NCBI GenBank assembly: GCA_902761345.1
Contig: CACWKD010000006.1
Coordinates: 1 to 42,754, forward strand
Reading direction: 5' to 3'
Length of the DNA: 42,754 nt
DNA from: an uncultured Ruminococcus sp.
GTDB lineage: Bacteria > Bacillota > Clostridia > Oscillospirales > Acutalibacteraceae
Of this stretch, positions 15,342 through 24,395 are shown piece after piece; the stretch's first letter is position 1; each line of letters starts with the position of its first letter. The notes below the pieces were generated by a model. The model was not told the origin of the DNA, made no database searches, and saw nothing but the letters and a program-made list of their open reading frames with translations. The translations under genes and the position numbers were made by a program.

Positions 15342-16298
15342 ATGGACTGCACAAGTACAGCTTATACACAAAACGAAACAAACAACCTTGTAGATATGCT
15401 GCTTGAAAGCTACGATAAGCACAGCCTTACAAGCCGTATAGATAAGTGCAACATCGTAAACAGAGATATTCTTATCGAAGTTCTTGATAACCTCAGAAAG
15501 ATACTTTTCCCGGGATTTTTTGATAAGAAAAAGGTAAGAGGCGAGTATGTGCGTTTTCTTGTAGGCGAGCGTCTTGAATTTGTACAGTATAATCTTAAAA
15601 AACAAATTGCCAAGGCACTCGACAATATCGAAACAAGCGATGAGAAATGCGAAGATGAGATAATAAAGAAAGCAGACGAAATAACATATAAGTTTCTTGA
15701 AGCTCTTCCCAAAATAAGGGATTATCTGAGTACAGATGTTGAAGCCGCTTTTAACGGTGACCCTGCGGCGTTCAGTACAGACGAGATAATTTTCTGCTAT
15801 CCCGGAATGTTTGCTATCACAACATACAGAATAGCCCATGAACTGTATCTTCTCGGTGTTCCGCTAATACCTCGAATTATCAGCGAACACGCGCACAATG
15901 TTACAGGAATAGATATTCACCCGGGTGCAACTATCGGCAAATATTTCTTCATAGACCACGGTACAGGCGTTGTTATCGGCGAAACAACCGTTATAGGCAA
16001 CAATGTTAAAATCTATCAGGGCGTTACATTGGGAGCGCTCTCCACAAGAAAGGGTCAGCAGTTGAGAGGCGTAAAACGTCACCCCACACTCGGCGACAAT
16101 GTTACTATCTACTCGGGAACATCTGTACTCGGCGGAGAAACAGTTATCGGTGACGGAACAACAATAGGAGGCAACGCATTTGTTGTATCAAGCGTATCTC
16201 AGGGAATGAAAGTCAGCGTAAAAAATCCCGAACTCGAATACCAGCTCTCGGGGTCAGTTGATATGCCTAACGGAGAATTCTGGGATTGGATAATATGA
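15342..16298 (+). CDS. Serine O-acetyltransferase (EpsC/CysE type)
   Basis: 318 residues. A long N-terminal helical region (about 1-150) precedes the left-handed beta-helix of hexapeptide repeats (about 185-290). Catalytic Asp191 is in GIDIHPGATIG and catalytic His206 in DHGTGVVIGET, the same spacing as Asp143/His158 of E. coli CysE. It makes O-acetylserine from serine and acetyl-CoA, the first step of cysteine synthesis; the cysteine synthase gene at 41834-42754 supplies the next step. The protein is longer than E. coli CysE, as in the EpsC group. The start is ATG 15342, with GGGAGTGAT upstream and the promoter at 15280. Its TGA overlaps the ATG of the HAD gene (ATGA). Confidence 0.93.
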   Translation: MDCTSTAYTQNETNNLVDMLLESYDKHSLTSRIDKCNIVNRDILIEVLDNLRKILFPGFFDKKKVRGEYVRFLVGERLEFVQYNLKKQIAKALDNIETSDEKCEDEIIKKADEITYKFLEALPKIRDYLSTDVEAAFNGDPAAFSTDEIIFCYPGMFAITTYRIAHELYLLGVPLIPRIISEHAHNVTGIDIHPGATIGKYFFIDHGTGVVIGETTVIGNNVKIYQGVTLGALSTRKGQQLRGVKRHPTLGDNVTIYSGTSVLGGETVIGDGTTIGGNAFVVSSVSQGMKVSVKNPELEYQLSGSVDMPNGEFWDWII

Positions 16299-16945
16299 GA
16301 ATAAAAGGTGTAATATTTGACGCAGACGGTACTCTCCTCGATTCAATGGGCTTTTGGAACAGCACAGTATACGATATGCTCAGAGAATTCAAAGTAACGG
16401 CAGATGACGAAACCTTAAAAGCCCTCATACCTATGAGTATGTATGAAGGTGCGGTTTACTTAAAAAACAAGTATTCTTTAGAAATCTCACCCGAAGAATT
16501 TATTAAAAAAGAGAACCTCATTGTTGAAGCATTTTACTCAAACAGTGTAAAATTAAAACAAGGCGTATCCGAACTTTTAACTATGCTTGCAAGCAAAAAT
16601 ATTCCTATGGCAATAGCCAGTGCAACAGACAGAGAACTTATTGAAAAAGCTTTAAAACACAACGGAATATACGATTATTTTGAGGCTATAATCTCTTGCA
16701 GCGATGTCGGAGAGGGTAAGTCCTCCCCTGCTGTGTTTAATGCAGCTCGCTCGTTTCTTAATACTGATACATCAGAAACAGCCGTTGCAGAAGATTCTCC
16801 CGAGGCTTTGAACACTGCTAAAAATGCAGGCTATATTACAGTAGGAATTTATGACAAAACACAACTTAGCGACTGTCACAAAGAAATCTGTGATTTATGG
16901 TTTCCCGATAGATTTGACGCAGATATATTTGCACGATATATATAA
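16295..16945 (+). CDS. HAD-superfamily hydrolase, phosphatase/phosphoglucomutase-like
   Basis: 216 residues. Motif I FDADGTLLDS puts the nucleophile at Asp9 and the general acid/base at Asp11. The small alpha-helical cap between about 18 and 85 is of the beta-phosphoglucomutase type. Motif II is IASATDR, the motif III lysine lies in GEGKSSPAVF, and motif IV is VAEDSPEAL. Such enzymes remove phosphate from small metabolites or move it within sugars; the substrate is unknown. The start is ATG 16295, sharing four bases with the cysE stop, which means translational coupling. A terminator follows. Confidence 0.88.
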   Translation: MRIKGVIFDADGTLLDSMGFWNSTVYDMLREFKVTADDETLKALIPMSMYEGAVYLKNKYSLEISPEEFIKKENLIVEAFYSNSVKLKQGVSELLTMLASKNIPMAIASATDRELIEKALKHNGIYDYFEAIISCSDVGEGKSSPAVFNAARSFLNTDTSETAVAEDSPEALNTAKNAGYITVGIYDKTQLSDCHKEICDLWFPDRFDADIFARYI

Positions 16946-16948
16946 CTC

Positions 16949-16995
16949 AAAAGCTGTACCGCACACACTTGCGATACAGCTTTGATTTTTATTTA
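16949..16995 (+). terminator. Intrinsic terminator after the cysE-HAD operon
   Basis: AAAGCTGTACCGC pairs with GCGATACAGCTTT (16971-16983) with a short mismatch, followed by GATTTTTATTT. Confidence 0.8.
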
Positions 16996-17000
16996 TGGTA

Positions 17001-17042
17001 TAAAAAATGCCCTTTCAAACAACTTTGAAAAGGCATAAAAAA
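17001..17042 (-). terminator. Terminator of the tRNA operon
   Basis: On the minus strand ATGCCTTTTCAAA (17036-17024) pairs with TTTGAAAGGGCAT (17019-17007), followed by TTTTTTA. A-rich flanks on both sides mean it could also act on the plus strand. Confidence 0.85.
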
Positions 17043-17043
17043 G

Positions 17044-17117
17044 CGCGCCAAAAGGGACTCGAACCCCTGACCTACTGCTTAGAAGGCAGTTGCTCTATCC
17101 AGCTGAGCTATTGGCGC
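17044..17117 (-). tRNA. tRNA-Arg (anticodon TCT)
   Basis: A full cloverleaf reads on the minus strand: acceptor GCGCCAA/TTGGCGC, D arm GCTC/GAGC, anticodon stem ACTGC/GCAGT with loop CTTCTAA (anticodon TCT, reading AGA/AGG), and T arm AGGGG-TTCGAGT-CCCTT. 74 bases including discriminator G; CCA is not encoded. Confidence 0.95.
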
Positions 17118-17135
17118 ATTATTCACTCTCGTGAA

Positions 17136-17209
17136 TGGAGCAGATGATGGGAATCGAACCCACACGGTCAGCTTGGAAGGCTGAAGTTCTACCACTAAAC
17201 TACATCTGC
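17136..17209 (-). tRNA. tRNA-Gly (anticodon TCC)
   Basis: Minus strand: acceptor GCAGATG/CATCTGC, D arm with GTTTAGTGGTAGAAC, anticodon stem TCAGC/GCTGA with loop CTTCCAA (anticodon TCC, reading GGA/GGG), and T arm TGGG-TTCGATT-CCCA. The discriminator U and CCA are encoded (17136-17139). First gene of the two-tRNA operon. Confidence 0.95.
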
Positions 17210-17244
17210 ATTTATGTTTTGCAATCATCTCTGCAACGATATTT

Positions 17245-17273
17245 ATTATATCACTCAATGCAGGTTTTGTCAA
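17245..17273 (-). promoter_or_regulatory. Consensus sigma-A promoter of the tRNA operon
   Basis: Minus strand: TTGACA (17273-17268), 17-base spacer, TATAAT (17250-17245), both hexamers perfect. Initiation would be about 28 bases before mature tRNA-Gly. Confidence 0.92.
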
Positions 17274-17291
17274 GTGGTTTTATAAAATTTT

Positions 17292-18017
17292 TTACTTTTT
17301 TATTTTACCTCTTAAATTTCTTAAATAATCCTTATCGTCATCTGTTATACGATACGAATCTATGCACTTTTGTATTGCCATTTTCTTAACGGAAACACAA
17401 ATCCTATCTGAACATAATATCTCCTTAACCTTATCGGAATAGTTTATATATGCTGTTGCCAAAAGCCAAGCCTGTGCCATTTGTACATAGTATTCTTCAC
17501 TAATTATATTCTGACAGCGTTCAAGCACTGTGTCTATGTAATCATCTTCAAGATAATAATTAAGCATTAATACCAACGCAGCACGTTTACGCCATACATT
17601 CTCATCTGACGCAAGCTCTCCTATATAATCAAAGTACTCGGGCAGAAATTTTTTTATCCTTTTAAACGCACTGCAAAACCCGTCGCACACTGCCCAATTA
17701 TCTATATATGGTAAAAAATCTTCTGTCAGCTCTCTCGACTTTTCAAAGCTTACTGTCTTTACTTGTGCGGTAACATAACCTCTTATCATCACTTCTTCAT
17801 AATACAATCGTCCGCTGTTTTGAAGATACCCAATGTAATCGCCTTTAAGAATTTGCTTTGCAATTTCCTTTAACACGGGCGTTCTTATCCCCAGTATTTC
17901 AAGTGACGAGTTTTTTACTATTGAGGAGTGAAAGTTTCTGTATTTACCGTCTGACAGATCTTCAAGATACTTTATAAACTCGGCATAATTTTCTTTTGTT
18001 ATCTGTGTATAATCCAT
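17292..18017 (-). CDS. AlkD-like DNA alkylation repair protein
   Basis: 241 residues, the usual length of the HEAT-like-repeat AlkD family. Visible conserved points are the GIRTPVLKEIAKQI segment at about 43-56, DNWAVCDGF at about 106-114 with the Trp and Asp that flank the damaged base pocket, and ENVWRKRAALVLML at about 139-152 with the Arg that contacts the DNA backbone. The family removes N3- and N7-alkylated purines without base flipping. Cytoplasmic. AGGAGG lies before the ATG, just after a terminator-like hairpin that ends the upstream GT2 gene, so it may have its own promoter in the GT2 tail or rely on read-through. No good terminator is visible downstream, only AT-rich sequence. Confidence 0.85.
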   Translation of the reverse strand: MDYTQITKENYAEFIKYLEDLSDGKYRNFHSSIVKNSSLEILGIRTPVLKEIAKQILKGDYIGYLQNSGRLYYEEVMIRGYVTAQVKTVSFEKSRELTEDFLPYIDNWAVCDGFCSAFKRIKKFLPEYFDYIGELASDENVWRKRAALVLMLNYYLEDDYIDTVLERCQNIISEEYYVQMAQAWLLATAYINYSDKVKEILCSDRICVSVKKMAIQKCIDSYRITDDDKDYLRNLRGKIKK

Positions 18018-18031
18018 TTTATCCTCCTATT

Positions 18032-18063
18032 AAAATAGACAGCATTTAAGCTGCCTATTTTTA
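18032..18063 (-). terminator. Intrinsic terminator between the GT2 and AlkD-like genes
   Basis: On the minus strand AAATAGGCAGC (18060-18050) pairs with GCTGTCTATTT (18043-18033), then TTAAT. It begins directly at the GT2 stop codon. Confidence 0.7.
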
Positions 18064-19125
18064 TTCTATCGTATTTTCTCGTATAGCGTATTTTACTTTT
18101 TTTATCGTATCTTTTGCTTTTTTCTGAGAATGGCTGTTCTTCCACGGTATAGCATACAAAATCCCTGCAAGAGTGCCAACTCCGTACGATAAATGCAGCA
18201 AAGGGAATATCAGAAACAGCCACGGTTTAGTTTTATTATATCCGCCGTAGTTTAATGCGCTTATTCCTATTGCGGCGTCAAACAAAATATACAGCCCGAG
18301 TAATGCTAACAATAGAACAGCATTACCTTTAATTGCGGCTATTATTCCTATTATAAGACCCATTACAAGTGCAAATGGCGCAAAGTGAAGTATAGACAGA
18401 CATTTCGGACTAACGAACAATGTCAACCCTATCCATAACCCGTTGGAATACTTCTGTTTTGCCATACCGCGCAAAGAACCCCTTATGTATTGGTTAGAAG
18501 TTATTTCCGGACAGCAGGCAAATTTAAACCCTACTTTTCTCATACGGTAATGAATCTCGTTATCCTCAGTCCTGCCTAATGTTTCGTTAAATCCGCCAAC
18601 TCGTGAAAAAACCGACCGTCTGTATGCCGCATGAAAAAGAGAATTCAAATAGACTTTCTTTTCTTGCTTTCGTCTGTACCCCATTACGGAACTTCCGAAC
18701 ATACACTCCTCCGCAGCAAGCAGAGTGTTATCCCAATCGGAATTATGCTGAGAGATACACGGTCTACCCCCTCCTACAATATCCTCTCCGCTTTCTATCT
18801 CCTTTATACAATTCGAGATATAGTCGTGCGGTATTCTTGCATGAGCGTCAATTCTGATTATCACATCACCGTACGCATTACACAATGCCGTATTCCAACC
18901 GTGCGCCTGATTTGATTTTTCCTGAGTACAAATATGCACTCTCAAAAAGTCGGAATTGATCCTTGCAAAAGATGAAAGAAGCGCAGGTGTTGTATCGGTT
19001 GAACCGTTATCTACAAATATTATCTCCGTCAAGTCGTGCGGATAATCTTGGTTTGAAATATCATCAAGAAGTCCTCTTATCAGCGACTCCTCGTTATAAG
19101 CTATCACACATAATGAAACTGTCAT
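18061..19125 (-). CDS. Family 2 glycosyltransferase, ExoA-like
   Basis: 354 residues. The GT-A domain (about 1-230) has the nucleotide-binding start VSLCVIAYNEE, DNGSTD at 39-44, RIDAHARI at 91-98 in the place of the metal-binding DxD, and a TEDNEIHYRMRK segment matching the catalytic ED region. Two or three membrane helices follow (about 235-330), then a basic tail. ExoA-type enzymes add a sugar to a lipid-linked intermediate on the cytoplasmic face of the membrane. The gene begins two bases after the DUF975 stop, so it is the last gene of the operon with the YfhO-like, M20 and DUF975 genes. Sugar donor unknown. Confidence 0.87.
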   Translation of the reverse strand: MTVSLCVIAYNEESLIRGLLDDISNQDYPHDLTEIIFVDNGSTDTTPALLSSFARINSDFLRVHICTQEKSNQAHGWNTALCNAYGDVIIRIDAHARIPHDYISNCIKEIESGEDIVGGGRPCISQHNSDWDNTLLAAEECMFGSSVMGYRRKQEKKVYLNSLFHAAYRRSVFSRVGGFNETLGRTEDNEIHYRMRKVGFKFACCPEITSNQYIRGSLRGMAKQKYSNGLWIGLTLFVSPKCLSILHFAPFALVMGLIIGIIAAIKGNAVLLLALLGLYILFDAAIGISALNYGGYNKTKPWLFLIFPLLHLSYGVGTLAGILYAIPWKNSHSQKKAKDTIKKVKYAIRENTIE

Positions 19126-19127
19126 AC

Positions 19128-20096
19128 TCAGAGGTCACCGCCGACCGTCCCTCCTTTTGAAAGAGAAATACCGCCGCTGTTATGACTTTCCTCGCCTATA
19201 TCGCTTAAAGTAAGAGGTTCGGCGTTTTGTGCAGATGTATAGTTCGGATTTGCAAACATACTCCCTGAGTTATCAGCGGTGATAACCTCTCCCATATTTT
19301 GAACAGGCATTGAAACAGGTGTCTGAGGTATTGCCGGGTGTAACTGGTCATACTGTTCCAACAGATATTTTGCAGATATAAAATGTGCGCATGAAATATA
19401 AGGTACGGCATATAGACAAGGAACTACCAAAATATAAGATATTATCCAGCCTATAAAAGAAAATGTAAGTTTTACCAGCTTAGTAACATTTCCCTTTGAC
19501 ACAGCGGCGCCTTTCTCAAAACTTTCGTTTATACTCAAGCCGTCTGTATAAAGCATAAGCGCAAATGTGTATCTGAGTGAAAACAGATATGCTCCCAAAA
19601 CTCCGAGCAATCCAAGTACAGCCACAATAATATCAGCATAATCTCTGTCCTCAAACAGCAAATATCCTCCCAAGCACGGTAATTCAAACAAAATAAGCAC
19701 AGCAACACAGCTTACTATTATTCTTGTCATAAATTTTACGCAGTCTTTATAAATGTCGCCTGATGAAAAGTATAAAAACATATCGTCGATTTTCGATTTT
19801 TTATCCTTTGCAAGCGAACACATTATTTTTACATATCCTGCAAACATAGGCGACAACAGAAGAAGTCCTCCTACACCCAAAAGATGAAACAGTATAAAGA
19901 AAACAAGCTTTACAGGGTTCTCCGCTGCCGCAGTACCAAAGTCATCGTAATCACCCATTATCTCAAAAGCCGATTCTATTACAAGAAGTACCGCAAGCAC
20001 CACAAGCAACTCAGTAAAAAGTGCTGTGATAGCTTTAATCCAGTTCCCTTTTAGTGCAGCTTTTGCCTCATTCTTAACAAATTTTTCTACATTCAT
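19128..20096 (-). CDS. DUF975 family membrane protein
   Basis: 322 residues. It starts with the DUF975 pattern VKNEAKAALKGNW, followed by about six hydrophobic segments between residues 25 and 245, including a long GLLGVLGAYLFSLRYTFAL stretch. A hydrophilic tail of about 75 residues rich in Pro, Ser, Gly and Asn ends the protein. The start is ATG 20096 (fifth codon of the longest frame) because TAGGAG lies 12 bases upstream and would overlap the TTG alternative. The function of DUF975 proteins is not known to me. The second DUF975-like region in this window, in the gene at 33817-35358, is fused to another membrane domain. Operon member between M20 peptidase and GT2. Confidence 0.82.
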   Translation of the reverse strand: MNVEKFVKNEAKAALKGNWIKAITALFTELLVVLAVLLVIESAFEIMGDYDDFGTAAAENPVKLVFFILFHLLGVGGLLLLSPMFAGYVKIMCSLAKDKKSKIDDMFLYFSSGDIYKDCVKFMTRIIVSCVAVLILFELPCLGGYLLFEDRDYADIIVAVLGLLGVLGAYLFSLRYTFALMLYTDGLSINESFEKGAAVSKGNVTKLVKLTFSFIGWIISYILVVPCLYAVPYISCAHFISAKYLLEQYDQLHPAIPQTPVSMPVQNMGEVITADNSGSMFANPNYTSAQNAEPLTLSDIGEESHNSGGISLSKGGTVGGDL

Positions 20097-20120
20097 TATT
20101 CTTGTCAACTCCTAACCGTT

Positions 20121-21470
20121 TCAGAACTTCATCATTTCGCACATTGCCTCAAGACATATTCTAAAATGCTTAAAGAATTTTTCTTCATCAAGCGATTCGT
20201 CCGTATTATGCATTCTTGAATCATCATCAGGGAACACAGGTCCAAATGCAACACCCTTGCCTCCAAGCGTCCTTGCATACGTTCCCCCACCCGTTGTATA
20301 AAGCTCGGGGGCTGTTCCCATAACATTTTCATACGCTTTCGAGAGTATCTTTACAACATCGGAATTCTCATCAAGGAAAAGAGGTTTTTCTTCGTCTATA
20401 ACCTTGACCTCAAGTCCCCACTCGCCTGCTTTTTTTCTGATTTGTTTAAGCACATCTTCACCATTGGCAGTAACGGGATAACGTATATCAAGCACTGCCT
20501 TAGACTCGTCTTCTGAAACAGAAACTCTCGACAAGGTAAGCGTAAGCTCCCCCGACTCGTCATCACGCATGGACACTCCCAGAGAACTTCCGTTTGTTTC
20601 ATCACCGATACAACAGTCTATAAAATAAATGAGGTTTCCGACACTCTCATAGCCTGCTGATTCCGTAACTATATCCGCAAGCGCCGCAGCAGCATTAAAA
20701 CCCTTATGCGGTTCGCAGGCGTGGGCGGCTTTACCCTTAGAGGTTATCTCTACGCCCTCTTTTGTATAGTTTATATCAAACTCTCCCGGAATAGCGTGAA
20801 CATCGCAGGGAACCCACCCACAGCCGTTTACCAAAGCATAAGCCGAATCGGGGACTACATTATTTGCGCTGCCTGCCTCAAACTTTAGCAATAATACATT
20901 ATTTACAGTAGGGTCTGATAATTCAAGGTGATATATACCTTTCTCACCCTTGCATATTCCATACTCTGAATCAGGAGTAAAGCTCATATCGGGAACAGGC
21001 TCTTTTGAAAAATACGTTTCCATATCTTTCATTCCTATTTCCTCTGATGTTCCGAAAATAACCCTAACTCTGTTGCCTGTAATTCCGCACTCTTTTAAGG
21101 CACGCAGGCAATATAATGCACATAAAGCCGAACCTTTGTCATCTGCAACGCCCCTGCCGTACATTCTTCCGTTTTTTCTGGTAAGCGCGAACGGCTCACA
21201 GCTCCAATCCTCAGCTTTTGCAGGAACAACGTCAAGATGTGTGAGAACTCCGCAGATTTTTTCTCCCTCACCAAACTCCGCATGACCTGCTATATTATCT
21301 ATATTTTTAGTTTTTAAACCAAAACTCTCAGCCTTATCAAGCATCCACTTCAATGCCTGCTGAGGGATTTTATCTCCCTCGGCAGACACGGAGCGTATTG
21401 AGAGAAGTTCGTTAAGATCATCAAGAAATTCTTCTCTGTATTCTTCTATGACCTCGTCAAAATTTTTCAT
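20121..21470 (-). CDS. M20 family dipeptidase, PepV/Sapep-like
   Basis: 449 residues. Binuclear metal-site motifs are in order: GVLTHLDVVPA (His78, Asp80), GRMYGRGVADDKG (bridging Asp near 110), FGTSEEIGMKD (catalytic Glu at 143-144), TPDSEYG (Asp167), and a late His in DDSRMHNTDE. The inserted lid/dimer domain lies at about 190-320. PepV/Sapep enzymes cut dipeptides, often with D-amino acids or beta-Ala, in the cytoplasm. The start is ATG 21470 with AAAGGG 9 bases upstream; the in-frame TTG at 21488 is less likely. It lies 38 bases after the YfhO-like gene and 24 before DUF975, within an apparent operon. Substrate is inferred by family only. Confidence 0.88.
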   Translation of the reverse strand: MKNFDEVIEEYREEFLDDLNELLSIRSVSAEGDKIPQQALKWMLDKAESFGLKTKNIDNIAGHAEFGEGEKICGVLTHLDVVPAKAEDWSCEPFALTRKNGRMYGRGVADDKGSALCALYCLRALKECGITGNRVRVIFGTSEEIGMKDMETYFSKEPVPDMSFTPDSEYGICKGEKGIYHLELSDPTVNNVLLLKFEAGSANNVVPDSAYALVNGCGWVPCDVHAIPGEFDINYTKEGVEITSKGKAAHACEPHKGFNAAAALADIVTESAGYESVGNLIYFIDCCIGDETNGSSLGVSMRDDESGELTLTLSRVSVSEDESKAVLDIRYPVTANGEDVLKQIRKKAGEWGLEVKVIDEEKPLFLDENSDVVKILSKAYENVMGTAPELYTTGGGTYARTLGGKGVAFGPVFPDDDSRMHNTDESLDEEKFFKHFRICLEAMCEMMKF

Positions 21471-21508
21471 ATAATCGACCCTTTCCAAATCAAATACATA
21501 TCTTAATA

Positions 21509-24295
21509 TTATTCTTTCTTATCAAGAGTAATGTTTTTCCCCTTTTTATCCTTTGCCCTTTTCTTATCAAAAGATTTTTTTACATCTGTTTTTTCATTAT
21601 CGGCAGACGCTGCACTTTCCTCTGCCTTTGTATCCTCCGCAGGTACCGTGCTTTCCTCTGCCTTTGTATCCTCCGCAGGTACTGTGCTTTCCTCTGCCTT
21701 TGTATCCTCCGCAGGTACTGTGCTTTCCTCTGCCTTTGTATCCTCCGCAAATACTGTATTTTCCTCAACTTTAGTATCTATGGTGGATTCTTCTTCGGTT
21801 ACAGGCGACATCTTATACTTTTTCTTCATAGGCTTTCTTCCCACAACAAGATTACGGTATCTGTCGCCGAGCTCATCAGCCGCACCTATTGCATAGACCT
21901 TGTAACTCTTTTTCATACGAAGCTTAGGTCCTAACAGATTTTTCTTTTTTGATATGATCAAATAAATAACATACAGTACAATGCTTACACCCGTAACAAT
22001 AAGACCTATATCAAGTCCGGGAGTTTTATATTTAAACACAATATTGCTTGTTGCGCCGCCTGTTACCCTTACTGCCATAAATCCTATGTCTACTTTTTCT
22101 ATTTCGGCAGGCTGACCGTTGACCTCTGCTGACCAGCCGTTTTCATAAGGTATGCTGAAAAATACAAGTCTATCCTTACCGGCGGGCGGAGTTATCGACG
22201 CAGTAAAAGAACTTTTGCCGTACTCAAATGACGAGCATACATTATCTTTGAGCTGCGCGCAATCAATCTTGTATGATTTCTCATCATACTTTAACGTTTT
22301 TACATCTACTATATGCGTCATCATACTGCCGAATTTTTTTACCTGTTCGTCATTAAGAACAATAGCTTTCATAAGGAGCAGATGACGAGCGTCTTCATCA
22401 AGCGAATAATACTGTTCCTCGGTAATATACTTATCAAAATAGAAACCATAAGGAAGATAATATTTATTCTCATAAATTTTAAAGCCATTCTGAGTATCTA
22501 CATACTTATACCCCGGCATTTTTGTCTTGCCCTCTGCATTTGCAAAGTCGTTTGAATCGGTAGCGTCATCAAACAGATACTTTACAGACAGCAGACTTCT
22601 TATTGCGTAACAGTTTGTTTCGGGACGTGAACCAACATCTCTCGAAACTCCTATCGACGGATAGAACTCATATATAGAACCCGGCACTACGCTTTGGAAC
22701 GCCTGTATTGTCGGAAGCTGCCAGAACATTCCCATATTATCCATAGAGTCATAGAAATCAACTCTCATATTCTGCAAATCATCGTCAAGCTCTATATCCT
22801 TGCCGTTATTGAGTGCATAAGGAATAATAAAGTTATCTACATCATAGCTGTGGCTTTTTCCAAGACCTATAATATACCCCGAGTACAATACGGAAATAAC
22901 TCCAAGACAAGCCATAGCCTTAACATAAAAACCTTTTTTATCCTTTTTAAGAGAACTGATAAGAATTGTAACCAACGCAAGCGACAACATAGCTATTGCA
23001 GCATATATCCAAAATCTGTCACGGTAGTTTTCAAGACCGATAGTTTCGATAACCGTTTCAGCGTCCTGGTTGCCGTTTGGCATAGTTCCTATACCGATCG
23101 TAATTGCCGCTGTAATAACAGCCGATACTGTAATAGCTTTCTTCCATTTTGTCTTTGAATTTTCAATAGCTATCACTGTCGCAAGACTGAACATAAGCGT
23201 AAGCATATAAAACCAGCGAGCGTAATATGTCATTACAAACATTTGGAAAATACTGTTGAGTATCGGAATAATCGTACACAAGAGCAGGAACGGCAGAAAC
23301 TTTTTAAGCCAACCCTTGCTTTTCGATTGTAAAAATCCTATAACTCCCGTCATACCAAACAGCGGCAGCCACGCAGCAATTGACGCCCACTTCGAGTTGG
23401 AGTCGGGTGTAAAGTTTGGACGTGCAGGAATATCGGGAGGGAAGAACATTGATGAAATAATATGCAGGTATCTCTGTTCGTTATCATAGAGAAGTGTTCC
23501 CCAGCCTACGGGTGCGTCGTTTACACGGGGGTTTTGTACTACAAACAGCACAGTCGGAATAAGTATAACAGCCGTAGCCGCAAAACCTACAACAACCTCA
23601 AACGCAAGTGCAACAAACTCCTTTGCGTTAAGCTTCCAGCAGTTCATATACATCTTTACAAACCAGTATATGATGACAAATGCAACCATACCAACAAAGA
23701 AGTAATAATTTACAAAACACGCCCAGAACACGGCAAGAGCGACTATTCCTCTGCGTTTGGTTTCCATATATTCATCTATCGCCGCAAGCAAAAGAGGGAA
23801 AAACACTATCGCCTCATGAAAATGGTTAAAGAATACATTATACACGGAAAATCCCGAAAATGCGTACAGTATTCCGCCCATAACTGCAATATTCTTATTT
23901 CTTACATATCGTCTGAGATAGATATATCCCGTAAGCGAGGCTGTACCGAATTTAAGTATAAGAAGCGGTCCCATAAGGTGAGGTACAAAGTCGCTCGGGA
24001 ACGGCAGTGTAAGCCAGAAGAACGGGCTTGTCAAAAGATAAAACGTATACGAACCGATAAGGCTTGAACCTAAATCAGTTGTCGTTGACCACCCGAAATC
24101 ACCTTGTCTTACAGCGTCGTGTACCATTTGATAGAACGGTACCTGCTGTACGTTAAAGTCACCGTAATAAAGAAAATAGCCGTGTCCAATCACAATATAA
24201 GGTATAAAGAATGCCGCAGACAAAAATAATCCCAGCAAAAAAGCCTTATACCAGTAATGCTCCTTTCGGGCAGGACTGTTTAATCTTTGACCCAT
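21509..24295 (-). CDS. YfhO-family membrane protein with repetitive charged tail
   Basis: 928 residues. About 12-14 membrane helices occupy roughly residues 17-500, with HYLF-like loop features such as GHGYFLYYGDFNVQQVPFY after the first helix. A large extracytoplasmic domain (about 500-790), another helix near 795-815 and a cytoplasmic tail follow. This is the layout of YfhO proteins, GT-C-like enzymes that glycosylate lipoteichoic acid in Bacillus and Listeria. The last 80 residues carry about four 12-residue repeats of the form TKAEESTVPAED, then a Lys-rich end. AGGAGG precedes the ATG. First gene of a probable operon with the M20, DUF975 and GT2 genes. Activity on a wall or lipid glycan is inferred. 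Confidence 0.88.
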   Translation of the reverse strand: MGQRLNSPARKEHYWYKAFLLGLFLSAAFFIPYIVIGHGYFLYYGDFNVQQVPFYQMVHDAVRQGDFGWSTTTDLGSSLIGSYTFYLLTSPFFWLTLPFPSDFVPHLMGPLLILKFGTASLTGYIYLRRYVRNKNIAVMGGILYAFSGFSVYNVFFNHFHEAIVFFPLLLAAIDEYMETKRRGIVALAVFWACFVNYYFFVGMVAFVIIYWFVKMYMNCWKLNAKEFVALAFEVVVGFAATAVILIPTVLFVVQNPRVNDAPVGWGTLLYDNEQRYLHIISSMFFPPDIPARPNFTPDSNSKWASIAAWLPLFGMTGVIGFLQSKSKGWLKKFLPFLLLCTIIPILNSIFQMFVMTYYARWFYMLTLMFSLATVIAIENSKTKWKKAITVSAVITAAITIGIGTMPNGNQDAETVIETIGLENYRDRFWIYAAIAMLSLALVTILISSLKKDKKGFYVKAMACLGVISVLYSGYIIGLGKSHSYDVDNFIIPYALNNGKDIELDDDLQNMRVDFYDSMDNMGMFWQLPTIQAFQSVVPGSIYEFYPSIGVSRDVGSRPETNCYAIRSLLSVKYLFDDATDSNDFANAEGKTKMPGYKYVDTQNGFKIYENKYYLPYGFYFDKYITEEQYYSLDEDARHLLLMKAIVLNDEQVKKFGSMMTHIVDVKTLKYDEKSYKIDCAQLKDNVCSSFEYGKSSFTASITPPAGKDRLVFFSIPYENGWSAEVNGQPAEIEKVDIGFMAVRVTGGATSNIVFKYKTPGLDIGLIVTGVSIVLYVIYLIISKKKNLLGPKLRMKKSYKVYAIGAADELGDRYRNLVVGRKPMKKKYKMSPVTEEESTIDTKVEENTVFAEDTKAEESTVPAEDTKAEESTVPAEDTKAEESTVPAEDTKAEESAASADNEKTDVKKSFDKKRAKDKKGKNITLDKKE
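21615..21779. repeat. 36-bp tandem repeat inside the YfhO-like gene
   Basis: Four units at 21615-21650, 21651-21686, 21687-21722 and 21723-21758, the first three nearly identical and the fourth diverging, plus a partial fifth. Each codes for 12 acidic residues, so the repeat number can change without breaking the frame. Confidence 0.95.
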
Positions 24296-24363
24296 AAAAT
24301 AAACCTCCTGTTGTATTATTCTACTCTGTAATACAGAAATAGAAAAAAATCCATATATGGTTT

Positions 24364-24369
24364 ATTATA
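24364..24369 (-). promoter_or_regulatory. Possible extended -10 for the YfhO-like operon
   Basis: TATGTTATAAT reads on the minus strand, giving TG-n-TATAAT about 70 bases upstream of the start. No good -35 is seen. Confidence 0.45.
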
Positions 24370-24395
24370 ACATAACAACGCTGTAAATTCATTAG

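Noticed and set aside
21615-21779. Possible CRISPR-like repeat array
   Set aside because: The units are directly adjacent without spacers and in frame inside a protein tail.
22694-23158. Plus-strand ORFs within the YfhO-like gene
   Set aside because: These are antisense frames without ribosome binding sites; membrane-protein codon use commonly leaves open antisense frames.
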